Assembly: GCA_035578175.1 (NCBI GenBank)
Contig: JAQMRL010000003.1
Span: 104,582,969 to 104,646,968, forward strand
Source of the DNA: Catonia carolina
Lineage: Eukaryota; Arthropoda; Insecta; Hemiptera; Achilidae
Direction: 5' to 3'
DNA: 64,000 nt
Translations under genes and position numbers: made by a program
Notes under the pieces: model-generated
Seen by the model: only the letters and a program-made list of their open reading frames with translations
Told to the model about the DNA's origin: nothing
Databases searched by the model: none
In this document: piece by piece, positions 1 through 11,033 of the stretch
Layout of the letters: the number at the start of each line of letters is the position of its first letter
Numbering within the stretch: the first letter of the stretch is position 1

Positions 1-275
1 GTTGAGCAAAACCGCACAGTTCTAGATAAAAATAAATAAAGCGAAAAAAGGTTTGCGTACATTTTTTTTCTAATATCTGAGAATATTTACAATCAGTTTA
101 AAAACAAAAACTATAAGTAAATAGCATGAACGGGTTCACATGACGAAGACAATACCCAATGGTATGCCTATTGCTTCGGAAACGAAAAAAGTTTAAGTAT
201 AAGTTTTAAAATATTAACAAGATAAAAGATGAATAAAATTATTAGAAAAGGTAACCAAATGAATAACGGTGATAG

Positions 276-336
276 TAGAAGAAGATGATGAAGTGATGAA
301 GATGATGATGATGGCGAGAAGATGGTGATGGGTAGA
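276..336. repeat. GAT/GAA-rich simple repeat
   Basis: Degenerate run of GAT, GAA and GATG units. It lies just beyond the 3' end of the jockey-like LINE fragment that is read on the minus strand, so it may be part of that element's 3' untranslated tail. The first 275 bases are AT-rich and I see nothing else in them. Confidence 0.6.
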
Positions 337-389
337 GAAAGAAGAGAAGATCAAAAAAAGTAGTTTAGTCAGTAAATCTAAACGGAAGG

Positions 390-695
390 TCAAGCAATTT
401 TATTAGTTTCAGTCGTGTCACGTCTTAGTAAATTAAGCGCCAAAGAATTCGGGTGATCTGCTAATTTTTCTTGATATTTTGAACTTAGTTGCGTGATTTC
501 CTCTTTCACGGTGTTGACACATAAGTCCTTATGCAATGTATCATTTGTCACATACCATGGAGCATTTGTTATTATCCGTAAGACTTTGGACTGGAACCGT
601 TGGATGATAGCAAGATTCGATTTCGCAGCTGAACCCCAAAGCGGTAACCCATAAGTCCACAGCGGTTCAGTATGGCTTTGCGTACATTAATGCAA
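390..695 (-). mobile_element. jockey-clade LINE, C-terminal fragment of reverse transcriptase ORF
   Basis: Read on the minus strand this encodes the end of a jockey-type non-LTR reverse transcriptase. Visible landmarks are LPLWGSAAKSN, then IIQRFQSKVLRIITNAPWYV, then HKDLCVNTVKEEI and HPNSLALNLL, ending in a TGA at 392-390. This block order (LWG, QRFQ.K.LR, NAPWYV, DL..PTV.EEI) is characteristic of the region after the RT domain in jockey elements. Upstream, the expected KAIL..LWTYG block is split by a one-base deletion near 690, so the fragment is dead and 5'-truncated. It has no relationship to host genes. Confidence 0.8.
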
Positions 696-859
696 GATTG
701 GTTTCAACAAACTGTTCAATTCACTAGATGTTACGCTAGTTGCATAAATATAATATCCAAGGCGCTCTAGGCTAAATGTAGAACCCAGTTAGCTATTTTC
801 ATAAAATAGTTCAACGATAACAGTGTATGTAACATTTTAAGTTTTTTCACATTAAAGTA

Positions 860-945
860 TAAAAAACGGCTCAACTATTGCCGGCTTAATTGTGTAGCAA
901 TCTGAGCTTCTACACCGCAGGTTCAAGGTTTGATTCCCAGCCAGA
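860..945 (+). repeat. possible tRNA-derived SINE head (degenerate)
   Basis: Contains a B-box-like GGTTTGATTCCC with a short flanking complement, but no convincing A box or cloverleaf. It is probably a decayed SINE head rather than a tRNA gene. Confidence 0.25.
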
Positions 946-1055
946 CTTTTTCATTTTTTTATCACCTCATCATTTCCTATGATTTTGTAATGATCATCAC
1001 CCAATACAAACAAAACCACTACATGCTAATGTTGTAAAGTTTTATATCTTAATTG

Positions 1056-1769
1056 TTTACTTTCTCTTGCCTATATGAATGTACAGGAAGTAAAGTTTTG
1101 TTTTCATGTCGATTTTTCAAAATCGAGTTATTACTGGATCTACACGTTTTCAGACCCCCTGAACCCAAAAAAAACCATGTTTTTAGCAATTGGTCTGTGT
1201 GTGAACAGAATATCTCAAGAACGGAACATCGTACGAAGTTGAAACTTAATACTTATGTTAGGTACCACTAGAGGACCCGACGCGAACATTTTCATTAAAA
1301 TCGGTCAACTGTACAGCATATAATAGTTTATTCGTGTCATTTTTTGCAATTTTCTCAAAAACGGCTGTTACGATTTTTTTTAAAAATCGCTTCATTTATT
1401 CTTCATTATCGCTTCATTTTTTATACTATACAAGAAAGGGTAGGCACCATGTCTGCTGAAGTTCTTGGAAAGGCTGTGCTCTCGTGGAAAAAATGATATT
1501 TTTAAGATTGCAGCCTTAATATGCATTTAACTAAAAGATCTACAACTTTTATTTTGAGAATTTTTCTCTACAGAGCCTAGTTTAGTGTGAAAGAGTGATT
1601 TTCCGTATTTTTAAGCCAAACTGTTGATTTTCATTTTGCATCATTCACTCATGATTAAAATAAGGTTATGTTTTTTGTTTATATCTCATGTTTTATTACT
1701 AATGTTAGGTTATATTGTTCATTATTTGCATTGGCAAGAGAAAGTCGTGTGTTTCACACCAGATTTTTT
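1056..1769 (+). mobile_element. HINE-like non-autonomous element, copy F
   Basis: Begins TTTACTTTCTCTTGCC and ends GGCAAGAGAAAGT, then a hairpin GTGTG-TTT-CACAC, then CAGATTTTTT. The 13-base subterminal inverted repeat, a 3' hairpin about 10 bases from the end, and T-rich flanks match Helentron-associated non-autonomous elements. Internal blocks shared with the other copies include ACCCGACGCGAACATTTTC and TAGGCACCATGTCTGC. This copy has only a short GTGTGTG where other copies have long CA tracts. No coding capacity. Confidence 0.7.
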
Positions 1770-3262
1770 ATTGTTTAACCACCTTTCTGGTTCCTGGAGG
1801 TCATGAAACTTGTAGATCACAAAACATGACATCTGGATAATGAAAATTTTGTCCCATCACTGATACTTTCTCATTTTGTCTTACAGATATAGTGGATGAA
1901 TGTAACACAGAGAACATAATAAATTTCATCTAAATAACCAAAGATATTTTACAGAAAATAGAAAAAGAAAACTGAATGTTACTTATAATGTTCAGGAATA
2001 TAATAGTACTTCCTTTTGGTCAATTCCAACTGAACGGTTTGAGCTAATCTTAAAATTTATATAGAGAGAAACAGTTACAATGTTCCTCTGATCTTTCATT
2101 TTATGTTGTATCATTTGCAGTTGGACAGACCAGTTTCTAGAATCATTAATTTTGACTATTTGGGACAAATAGTAGTTAGTATCTTCTGGTGAAAAGCTTT
2201 ACTTTAAACACTAAGCTCGTATTTCTTTTGTAACATTTGACTTGGTCAGCCTATCTCCTTCTCTGTCATTCAACCTTTCGAGGACCACCAAGAATGTATG
2301 ACATTACTCTCCTCGACAACTGACTTTCTTATATTCTGTAGTTATATTCAAACCAATTCTAATAATGTGTAGTTATTCTTGCATTTAAACTAGGTACGTG
2401 AAGCCTGTTTCTTATGTCAGAATTTTTCAGATGGTCTCTTTTTCAAACAAGTTACAAAACTCACATTTCGATGCTGTAAGAATCTAGAAGGGCAGCCATT
2501 GATGTGTAGAACATCATCAGTAGCTTTCGAAGTTCTGGTTTTAAGGGTTCTAGATATTGTTCCACACATACAATTAAAAATCACAAATTAAAACTTCAAA
2601 TCAAAAATTAAGTAATTCAGCAGACATGTTCCAATAAAGTAGACCAACTGGTTTTTGTTTATGCAATTTTAACTATTTAACGTTTTTGTCACAAACCTCT
2701 GGTACTATAAAATAAAAATGAATATTAATTTACTCTAATTTGTAGAGCTAAGAAAAAATATACATAAAGTCCAGCCTTTCTTAGTTTGCTCCTACTGTCA
2801 ACAAATAATGAAAATCAGGAAAAGTTTAATAATGAAAAAGTTTAAATAATGAAAATCAGGAAATGATTTGCCCAAAAGTTCTAAACTTAAAATTCATGTT
2901 AATATGAGCTTCACTTTACGAAATTAAAAAAAAGAGTTAATTTCATATACAATGTAGCAGTAATACAGCATAATGTACGTATTATGCAATTCTCCCACAT
3001 TTACACCTCTGTAGCCATATTCCATTAGCATACAGAAAAGAGTGTTATTTCACAACAAACTCAGCTGGTATTAAGAAACTGTGATACCTCATTTCATTTA
3101 AAGTTTCAGCAGTTTGAAACCATTCTTTTCAGGCCGAAACTATCGTACAACTGTGTGTTACAACTGAATGATTATATTAGAATTAGGGTTATATTACGTA
3201 GATTCCCCTAAGTTAATTTATTCGTTACTCACTGTTCTTCTAAGAACAGTTAAGTTTGTTAA
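1770..3262. other. AT-rich intergenic DNA, no recognised feature
   Basis: No exon with splice signals, no transposon ends and no structured RNA recognised on either strand. Short local duplications only (for example AATGAAAATCAGGAAA-like words near 2808-2865). Confidence 0.5.
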
Positions 3263-3540
3263 CTTTTTTTTTTTATTTATTTATTTTTTTATTCCTAATT
3301 TGTGTACGTTGCAATCTGTTCAATTTAGAACATTAAGCAACCCATGATCAATGAGATGAGGATGATGTGTATGACGTGTAAATGAGGTGTAGTCTTGTAC
3401 AGACCCAGGCCGACAATTCCTGAGAGAGTATTTTTAATTAAACCCCAACCATCAAAGTACACCGGTAACCACTGTCTAGTATTCAAATCCATATAAAAGT
3501 AACTACCTTTAGTAGGATTTGAACCAGGAACCTGTTAAAT
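3263..3540 (-). repeat. tRNA-derived SINE, copy lacking its head (minus strand)
   Basis: Shares with 52289-52620 the long block that begins after a poly-T run (poly-A tail on the minus strand) with TTGCAATCTGTTCAATT, then ACAGACCCAGGCCGAC, AAAGTACACCGGTAA and AGGATTTGAACCAGGAACC (B box in reverse). The copy breaks off near the B box, so the A-box part of the pol III promoter is missing. Confidence 0.75.
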
Positions 3541-3934
3541 CATCAGGAACTTAAATCATTAATTTAATGATAGAAGTTTAAAACCCAAGAACATTGTGCG
3601 AATTTATTCACACAGGCTAGTATTCAGGATACTATGCTATGCTAGTATCCATGCAAAATATGAATTTCGTCAAGTGACCTGATTAGCACTCAAAGTGTTA
3701 ACAAATTTATATTAAAACCCTATTTTTTTGCCGTAAATATCATAAATATAACTCATGGTGTTATGTTTCCATGAAATTTTCTTGACTGGAATTTTTAATC
3801 CTCAGAATAATAAAATCACTAATAATTCAAATTAAATTATCTCTAACTAAAATTAAATAAAGGCTATACATTAAACACAATTTACTATATAAAAAAAACA
3901 CTAGCTTATAAACTCAATTGTAAACATACTTTCT

Positions 3935-4513
3935 TTAACCCTTTTCGTACCAACGCCCGGAGAACAGGACATCGATATATTTTACGTAATGATGACATCC
4001 GGTTTACTGAACGTCCGTAAAGTTATGCATAAAGTCCCAACGTCCTGATAACCGAACATTTTCAAAAAAACTTTTAAACAAAAATTAATGGAATAATGTA
4101 TTTAGAAACCGCCTCTGTGGCGTAGTGACTAGCGCGCTAGCCTACAAAGCAAAATCTCCCGGGTTCGAGTACCGGCTAGGGTCTGGAGTTTTAACACGTT
4201 AAAACCACCGTTAAGGTACCAAAACCCACAGTAGTTGCTAATGACCAAGCTGTCGATGCGACTCAAAATAAACTAAAAAAAATTATTTTGAATATTTTTA
4301 GTGCATAACGATTAATTTTTTTTTATGAACAATAAAAATTATTATTAACAGGAAATCTTATTTTTCTGTAATGTTGAAATTTTGGTCAGCAATGGCAGGC
4401 TTAGGCCTGCAAGTTTTTGAAATAAGGGCTGGCAATTTTTGTACACACTTATTCAAATTAAATGGCTTTTTACATCAAACTTTTAAATATTGTTTCGGCA
4501 CTGAAAGGGTTAA
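3935..4513. mobile_element. piggyBac-like MITE with TTAA ends
   Basis: Both ends are TTAA followed by an inverted CCCTTT word: TTAACCCTTTTCGTACC at the left and, in reverse, TTAACCCTTTCAGTGCC at the right. TTAA target duplication with a CCC-starting terminal repeat is the piggyBac signature. The interior has no transposase and hosts a SINE (4109-4285). Confidence 0.6.
4109..4285 (+). repeat. tRNA-derived SINE nested in the piggyBac-like MITE
   Basis: A-box-like TGGCGTAGTGACTAGCG followed about 40 bases later by a B box GGGTTCGAGTACC gives a pol III internal promoter. The tRNA-like head is followed by a unique body and an A-rich tail (AATAAACTAAAAAAAAT). It is not a functional tRNA gene: the acceptor stem is not closed. 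Confidence 0.65.
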
Positions 4514-5047
4514 ATTGTACTGCACAAAGGTATTATTATTTTTGAATTGTAGAAACTACAATTGAAGCACATATGAATATTTATATTTCACCAATCAGGA
4601 AATAATGGATAATATATTAAAAATACAAAATAAATGAATTTTTTCAATTTTCATACGTCCCTCCTCCAATAAATTAACATTAATATTTTTGGCTACTCAA
4701 AAATAATAACTGAATCACTCTGCACATGACAACCAGTTACTTTAGAATCATAAACAAAATATTAAATAATGATTGATAGTGTAATACATGAATATCCATT
4801 CCAAATCATTTATTTTCATTTTCTCGTGTAAATTAACATCCAAATTGAAGTACTTTATTAATTGACTGGGTAAGTTATTAAAAATTCAGTTGAACTACAA
4901 GTACAAATTATATTAATCAAAAACTGAAACAGATATTTATTTTTCATGCTAGGAAATTTATTAATGACTGTTATAACAAGGAGAGTACTAATTTAAATAA
5001 TGTATTTCAATCGGCACAATGGTTCAATTAAAACAGAAAAAGTTAAT
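4514..5047. other. AT-rich spacer, nothing recognised
   Basis: No coding exon, terminal repeat or hairpin recognised. Ends where the Penelope-like element's inverted tail begins. Confidence 0.5.
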
Positions 5048-5620
5048 GATACTTTCTATTTCATATAATGAATTAATATAATAATTCCACTAACCTTCTT
5101 TTTAAACTGCGTCACCTTTATTGTAATTTCTACATACACGTGTTTCGGTGGATCCACCATCATCAGAATAAATGAACAATTGAAACTAAAAAATTTTTTC
5201 ACATTTATTTAAAATTTACAGAAGATGGTACATCTTCAGTCACTTGTATAAAACTGATTTAAAATTAATTTATTTTAATTTATCCCTTCTCATATTTACT
5301 GTAGATAGCAGCAGCAGTCAATATCACTTCATCATTCCTAAATTTTATTTGTTCATTCAAAATGTCCTGCTTTTGCTCTTTCAAATATTTATAAATATGG
5401 AACATCTCATATTTCTCAATTTTATTTTTATTCTCTATATTACATTGTTCTATTATATTGAAATGTTCATCTATTTTACCAAATTTATGTCTTTCTTCTT
5501 TTATATGATTGGTATAGTTAGATATAATGTAGTCACATTTCAGTGCTTTTTTATGTTCATTATACCTCACTTGAAAATTACGACTAGTCATACCAATGTA
5601 AAATTTTTTACAATCCTCAT
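5048..5620 (-). mobile_element. inverted copy of the Penelope-like element 3' tail
   Basis: On the minus strand this reads from the GIY-YIG region (CKKFYIGMTSRNFQVRYNEH at about 5625-5555) through the ORF end (stop near 5282) and 3' UTR to ATATTAATTCATTATATGAAAT. It is nearly identical to 11035-11535 in opposite orientation. The left end of the element is therefore an inverted duplicate of its own 3' tail, an arrangement well known for Penelope-like elements. It supplies an uninterrupted reference that shows exactly where the two later insertions entered the plus-strand copy. Confidence 0.85.
5129..5172 (-). ncRNA. hammerhead-ribozyme-like motif in the inverted Penelope tail (decayed stem I)
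   Basis: Minus strand: CTGATGA (5166-5160), stem II from the palindrome GGTGGATCCACC, GAAA, a short palindromic stem III ACACGTGT, then the GUA cleavage triplet. Stem I pairing is weakened here (the base after the cleavage site is changed and TTTATT replaces TTTACT), so this copy may be inactive. It lies in the 3' tail on the element's sense strand. Confidence 0.6.
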
Positions 5621-6750
5621 TACGCCCATTATGCGCCTACATATAATATATCTAAATTTTTATATGATTACCTAAAAACACATATAATATTAAATAACCG
5701 ATATAGTATAAAAACGCTCAAGAAATAATAGACAAAACACAAAAAATAGAAATTAATGACAAACATATTATGATGTCTCTTGATATCAAAGATATGTACA
5801 CAAATATACCCATTGACAAAACCATAAACATTATAAAAGATAAATTAACAGAACGTAAATTGCATGAAGATGAAGTAAAGCAAGTTATAGGATTATTAAG
5901 ACAATGTACTTCACAAAATTATTTTAAATTTAATGAAAAAATATACAAACAAAAAGATGGACTTACTATGGGAGCACCATTAAGCTCTATTTTGTCTGAA
6001 ATTTATTTACAATATTTTGAAGAAATAACTGTGTATCAAATAGAACACACACATAATGTAGTAAAGTGGAACAGATATGTAGATGACATACTGGTAATAT
6101 TAGAAATGACATATAAAAATGAAGAGGATGTTATTTAAAAAAAATTAAATACATTTGATGATAAATTACACCACACTATGGAACTTGAAAATAATAATAA
6201 ATTAAATCTCATGGACATACAATTAATCAAGGGTAATTGTAAAATAACAACAGGTGTATTTCGTAAAAGTATATTACCAATAACAAATATAAATAAGTCA
6301 TCTAATCACCCATACTCACATAAAATGGCAGCTTACCATAGTATGATTCACAGAGCATATAATTATATAAAAGATAAAAAACTACTAGAAAATGAATTAA
6401 GAACAATAAAATTCATAGCACAAAAGAATGGGTATCATGAAAAAGAGATAGATAAAGTAATAAATAAAATTAAAAACAAACTATATTTTAAAAATAACTT
6501 GAGAACCACCCTTATAATAGATAATAAAATAAAACATCAACCATTTATTGCATTAAAATACAATAAAACTATTAATAATAAATTACACAGAACATTAAAT
6601 AAATTTTATAAAATCGCATACATATGTAATAATAAAAAACTACTGTCCACAAATATAATTAAAAATAATATAAATGAAACACTAAGCAATAAAAAGGGTG
6701 TGTATAAAATAGATTGTGGTAATGAGGATTGTAAAAAATTTTACATTGGT

Positions 6751-6759
6751 ATGACTAGT
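6751..6759. repeat. left 9-bp target-site duplication of the LINE
   Basis: ATGACTAGT here and again at 10129-10137, flanking the LINE exactly. The uninterrupted inverted tail shows a single ATGACTAGT at this point in the Penelope element, confirming the duplication. Confidence 0.9.
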
Positions 6760-9700
6760 CGGGCTATAAAGGGCTTCTGTCGTCAACTGGAAGGAGACCC
6801 CTTAATTCCTTTTACAAAAGGCTTAAGGGAACCAGCTGGGATAGAAGGCTAGTGTCCTATCCATACATTCACGTTGTGGGGCCTGTTAGTAACCATGTGA
6901 CCGCTCATCAGCACGATAACCGGCTCATGGTGAACGGAACTGGAAGGGCTGCCCATTCCACCCTGGCAGACGGTGGCTTGGGGCACTCAGTCTGCCAACC
7001 AAAAAGCTGAAAGCAACAGTAAACTACAGCTTTTTCTGTCTGACTAGAATTATCGTAAGGAAACTCCTTCATGTATGATTCTGGTTAGGCTTACTTAGTA
7101 TATGCAGATCTTCAAGAACTTCGAGAACTTCAAAATATGAAAAATTTATGATGGCGTCCTCTCTGGTAAAACATTCCGGAGATAAACTAGTCCTCCATTC
7201 GGATCTCCGGGCGAGGACTATCAGAGGGGACTTCATCAAAAAAATAAAAGTTTCTGAAATTCTGCGAGTTGGAACATGGAATGTTAGGAGTTTAAAACAA
7301 ACTGGTAGGTTAGAGAATTTAAAAAGGGAAATGGATAGGTTGAAGTTAGATATTGTAGGCATTGGTAAGGTACGCTGGGATGATGATCAAGACTTTTGGT
7401 CCGGGGATTATAGGGTTATTAACACTAAAGCCATCGGAGGGCAGGGCAGAGTGGGTCTAGTAATGAATAAAAAAATTGGACAAAGAGTGACTTACTATAA
7501 GCAGTGTAGTGATAGGATTATCATGGTTAGAGTAGATACGAAACCAAAGTCTACCACTATAGTGCAGGTCTACATGCCTACGTCTTCACACAGAGAGGAA
7601 GAAATAGAACAAGTATATGAGGAATTAGATGAAGTAATAAAATATGTCAAGGGTGATGAAAATTTGATAGTTATGGGAGACTGGAATGCAGTAGTTGGAG
7701 AAGGAAAAGAAGGAAAGATAGTCGGAGAATATGGTCTAGGGAAGAGAAATGACAGAGGGAGTCGGCTGGTAGATTTCTGCTCCAAATATAATTTAGTGAT
7801 AGGCAATACACTTTTTAAGAATCACAAAAGGAGGTTATACACTTGGATGATGCCAGGTGACAAGGGAAGATACCAAATAGATTACATAATGGTTAGACAA
7901 AGATTCAGAAACCAGATTATGAACTGTAAAGCCTGTCCAGGTGCAGACATAGGGAGTGATCATAACTTAGTAGTAATGGATAGCAGGCTTAAACTTAAAA
8001 AACTGAAGAAGGGACAGGGAAATGCTAGGTGGGATGTAGACAAACTAAGAGAACAAGACAACCAGGTAGGTTTCCAGGAGAGTATTCAAAAAGGGATAGA
8101 AGAAAGAGGTAATGACACAGGAAATGTAGAGGAGGAGTGGATAAACTTCAAGGAGGTGGTAGTGAAAGCAGCGGAAGAATGGTTAGGACATACTAAAAGA
8201 AGAGGTAGGAAACCGTGGATTACTAATGATATTTTAGAACTGATGGATGAGCGAAGAAAATATAAAAACGCAAAGGACGAGAGAGGTAAAAGGCAATATT
8301 GCTACTTGAGAAATACCATAAACAAAAGGTGTAAGAAAGCGAAGGAAGAGTGGATCAGAGCGAAATGTACGGACATTGAAAGTAAAATGGCAGTTGGTAA
8401 AGTGGACGCAGCTTATAGAAAAATAAGGGAAAACTTTGGAGAACGAAAGATGAAAGCTGTTAATTTACAAAGCGCAGGTGGTAAACCATTGTTGAATGGC
8501 CAAGAGAGAGCTGAAAGATGGAAGGAATACGTAAATCAACTCTACATGGGAAAAGAATTAGAATATGATGCGATAGAACAAGAAACTGATGTTGAAGAAG
8601 ATCAAAAAGGGGACCCTATACTACGAGAAGAATTCGATCGGGCACTTAAGGATATGAATATGAATAAGACACCAGGAATAGATAACATACCATCGGAATT
8701 ATTATTACGATGTGGCAAAGTTGCTCAAAACAAATTATACAAACTTGTGTGCAGAATGTATGAGAGTGGAGAGGTACCATCGGACTTTAAAAAAAATATT
8801 ATGATTCCAATACCAAAAAAGTCAGGAGCGGAGAAGTGTGAACATTACAGAACCATCAGCCTAACATGCCATGCATCTAAGATACTGAAAAGAATTATAT
8901 ACAGGAGAATAGAACACCGAGTAGAAGAAGTATTGGACGATGACCAATTTGGATTTAGAAGGAGAATGGGAACTCGAGATGCAATATTGGCTCTGAGACT
9001 GATTATTGAGAAAAGGATACAGAAAAATAAAACTACTTTTATGGCATTTGTAGACTTAGAGAAAGCATTTGACAATCTGAACTGGAGTAAAATGTTTAAA
9101 ACTTTGAAAAGGCTAGGAATTAAATACAAAGAAAGGAAAGTTATCTACAGTCTGTATAAGAATCAAACGGCTGTTTTGAGAATCGAGGGGTACGAAAAAG
9201 AGGCTGCTGTAAGAAAAGGTGTACGACAAGGTTGTTCTTTGTCACCACTACTTTTTAACTTGTATATAGAAGAGGCTATAAATGAAGTGAAGGAGAAATT
9301 TGACGTAGGAATAAAAATTCAAGGAGAAACAATAAAAATGTTGAGATTCGCCGATGATATAGTAGTATTAGCCGAGGCAAAGAATGAACTAGAGGATGCC
9401 TTAAATGGAATGGATGAGATCTTGAGGAAGGATTACTTCATGAAAATTAATAAGAACAAAACGAAAGTGTTGTGCAGCAGCAAGAGTGGTTTAGAAGAGA
9501 TGGGAAATTTAAAAGTAGGCAACGAGAACATACAGGAAGTTGGGGAATTCTGCTATCTAGGGAGTAAAATAACAAAGGATGGTAGAAGCACGAGTGATAT
9601 CAAGAGTAGAATTGCTCAAGCTAGAAAAGCCTTTGAAATGAAAAACAGCTTACTGACTACAAACATTGATTTACAGATTAGGAAAAATTTCTTAAAACAT

Positions 9701-10128
9701 TATGTTTGGAGTGTAGCATTATACGGAAGTGAAACGTGGGTGATAGGGGCTGTAGAACGGAAGAGGATAGAAGCTTTTGAAATGTGGTGTTATAGGAAAA
9801 TGTTAAAGATTAGGTGGGTGGACAAAATAAGTAATTTAGAGGTTCTTAGGCGAGTGGATGAAAAAAGAAGTATATGGAAGCATCTTACCAAAAGAAGGGA
9901 TAGGCTAGTGGGGCATATCCTAAGACATCCAGGTATTGGGCTATCAATAATGGAGGGTAACATTGAGGGAGTAAATTGTAGAGGGAGGCAAAGATTAGAA
10001 TATATAAAGCAAATTACAAAAGATGTAGGGTGTTACAGGTATGTACATATGAAACGACTTGCGCAAGATAGAACAGGTTGGAGAACTGCATCAAACCAGT
10101 CGAGAGACTGATGACAAAAAAAAAAAAA
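6760..10128 (+). mobile_element. full-length RTE-like (BovB-type) LINE inserted in the Penelope element
   Basis: A 3369-bp insertion bounded by the 9-bp duplication ATGACTAGT. It has a roughly 390-base 5' UTR with higher GC than its surroundings, a single long ORF (7148-10111) and a very short 3' end, GATGACAAAA followed by an A tract. One ORF encoding an N-terminal endonuclease and a reverse transcriptase, and an almost absent 3' UTR, fit the RTE clade. The intact long ORF suggests a recent insertion. Confidence 0.88.
7148..10111 (+). CDS. RTE-like LINE polyprotein: APE endonuclease plus reverse transcriptase
   Basis: 987 residues, uninterrupted. Residues about 39-280 form an apurinic-like endonuclease: GTWNVRSL, GDWNAVVGE, YTWMMPGDKGRYQIDYI and GSDHNLVVMD. 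Residues about 530-800 are the reverse transcriptase: KTPGIDNIPSELL, FMAFVDLEKAFDNL, RKGVRQGCSLSPLLFNLYIE and the catalytic RFADDIVVL. The C-terminal part has YGSETWVI, AFEMWCYRKMLKIRW and GHILRHPG, common to RTE-like proteins. Oddity: the motif that normally reads ISEVRW is IGKVRW at about 7360, so the metal-binding glutamate of the endonuclease is lysine. The start is one of two adjacent ATGs; nothing upstream is conserved. Mobilises its own RNA when active; this copy is probably endonuclease-defective. Confidence 0.92.
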   Translation: MMASSLVKHSGDKLVLHSDLRARTIRGDFIKKIKVSEILRVGTWNVRSLKQTGRLENLKREMDRLKLDIVGIGKVRWDDDQDFWSGDYRVINTKAIGGQGRVGLVMNKKIGQRVTYYKQCSDRIIMVRVDTKPKSTTIVQVYMPTSSHREEEIEQVYEELDEVIKYVKGDENLIVMGDWNAVVGEGKEGKIVGEYGLGKRNDRGSRLVDFCSKYNLVIGNTLFKNHKRRLYTWMMPGDKGRYQIDYIMVRQRFRNQIMNCKACPGADIGSDHNLVVMDSRLKLKKLKKGQGNARWDVDKLREQDNQVGFQESIQKGIEERGNDTGNVEEEWINFKEVVVKAAEEWLGHTKRRGRKPWITNDILELMDERRKYKNAKDERGKRQYCYLRNTINKRCKKAKEEWIRAKCTDIESKMAVGKVDAAYRKIRENFGERKMKAVNLQSAGGKPLLNGQERAERWKEYVNQLYMGKELEYDAIEQETDVEEDQKGDPILREEFDRALKDMNMNKTPGIDNIPSELLLRCGKVAQNKLYKLVCRMYESGEVPSDFKKNIMIPIPKKSGAEKCEHYRTISLTCHASKILKRIIYRRIEHRVEEVLDDDQFGFRRRMGTRDAILALRLIIEKRIQKNKTTFMAFVDLEKAFDNLNWSKMFKTLKRLGIKYKERKVIYSLYKNQTAVLRIEGYEKEAAVRKGVRQGCSLSPLLFNLYIEEAINEVKEKFDVGIKIQGETIKMLRFADDIVVLAEAKNELEDALNGMDEILRKDYFMKINKNKTKVLCSSKSGLEEMGNLKVGNENIQEVGEFCYLGSKITKDGRSTSDIKSRIAQARKAFEMKNSLLTTNIDLQIRKNFLKHYVWSVALYGSETWVIGAVERKRIEAFEMWCYRKMLKIRWVDKISNLEVLRRVDEKRSIWKHLTKRRDRLVGHILRHPGIGLSIMEGNIEGVNCRGRQRLEYIKQITKDVGCYRYVHMKRLAQDRTGWRTASNQSRD

Positions 10129-10137
10129 ATGACTAGT
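10129..10137. repeat. right 9-bp target-site duplication of the LINE
   Basis: ATGACTAGT immediately after the LINE A tract; matches 6751-6759. Penelope sequence resumes with AATTTTCAAGTGAGG. Confidence 0.9.
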
Positions 10138-10170
10138 AATTTTCAAGTGAGGTATAATGAACATAAAAAA

Positions 10171-11033
10171 GTGAACATATAATGAACAAAAACTAACCTC
10201 AAAAACATAACCTTATTTTAATCATGAGTGAATGACGCAAAATGACAATCGAACTCAGTTTGGCTTAAAAATGCGGAAAATCACGCTTTCACGCTAAACT
10301 AGGCTCTGTAGAGAAAAATGCTCTAAACAAAAGTTGTAGATCTTTTAATTTTCTATAAATTTAATTATATACACTTTTGTCGTAAAATGCATACTAAGAC
10401 CGAAATGTTAAAAAAATCGATTTTTCTCACGTTTTCGTGAGAAAAACAAAACAGAAAATCGCTAATTACCGCTAAACTAAGCGTTATACAAAAAAATGTT
10501 TGAAATAAAAGTTGTAGAATTTTACATTCTCTACAACTTTTATTAGATAACGTTTTGCGCTAAAATGCATATTAAAGCCGCAATCTTAAAAAGAAAATGT
10601 TTTTACGTAAAAACAGCCTCAAGCAGAATTTCAGCAAACATGGCGCCTACCCTATCTTGTAGAGCATAAAAAATGTAGTAAACCAGTTGATTTAAAAAAA
10701 AATCGTAGGACTAGTTTTTGAGAAAATCGCAAAAAAGTGAAAAATTATACGAATAAACTACTATTTCCGGTTGACCGATTTTGATGAAAATGTTCGTGTC
10801 GGGTCCGGTAGTGGTATGTAACTTAAGTTTCAAGTTTCAAGTTCGTACGATGTTCCGTTCTTGAGATATTCTGTTCACACACACACACACACACACACAG
10901 ACCAATCGCTAAAAACATGTTTTTTGGATTCAGGCGGTCTGAAAACGTAAAGATTCGGTGAAAACTCGATTTCGAAAAATCTACATGAAAACAATACTTT
11001 CCTTCCTATATATTCATATAGGCAAGAGAAAGT
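10171..11033 (-). mobile_element. HINE-like element, copy A, inserted in the Penelope element
   Basis: On the minus strand it starts ACTTTCTCTTGCC (11033-11021) and runs to about 10171, where the 3' subterminal repeat and hairpin are missing (3' truncated). The undisturbed paralogue at 5545-5555 shows the empty site as GTGCTTTTTTATG; the element sits within that T run. It has a CA repeat at 10876-10900. Confidence 0.75.

Noticed and set aside
4109..4182. Apparent tRNA gene
   Set aside because: Same reasoning: pol III boxes belong to a SINE head with body and tail.
5244..5675. Plus-strand 143-residue hydrophobic frame, and its twin at 11006-11341 minus
   Set aside because: Antisense to the real Penelope coding tail; the opposite strand carries the conserved GIY-YIG region.
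7069..9129. Minus-strand frames inside the LINE
   Set aside because: Antisense shadows of the 987-residue LINE ORF, which has recognisable endonuclease and RT motifs.
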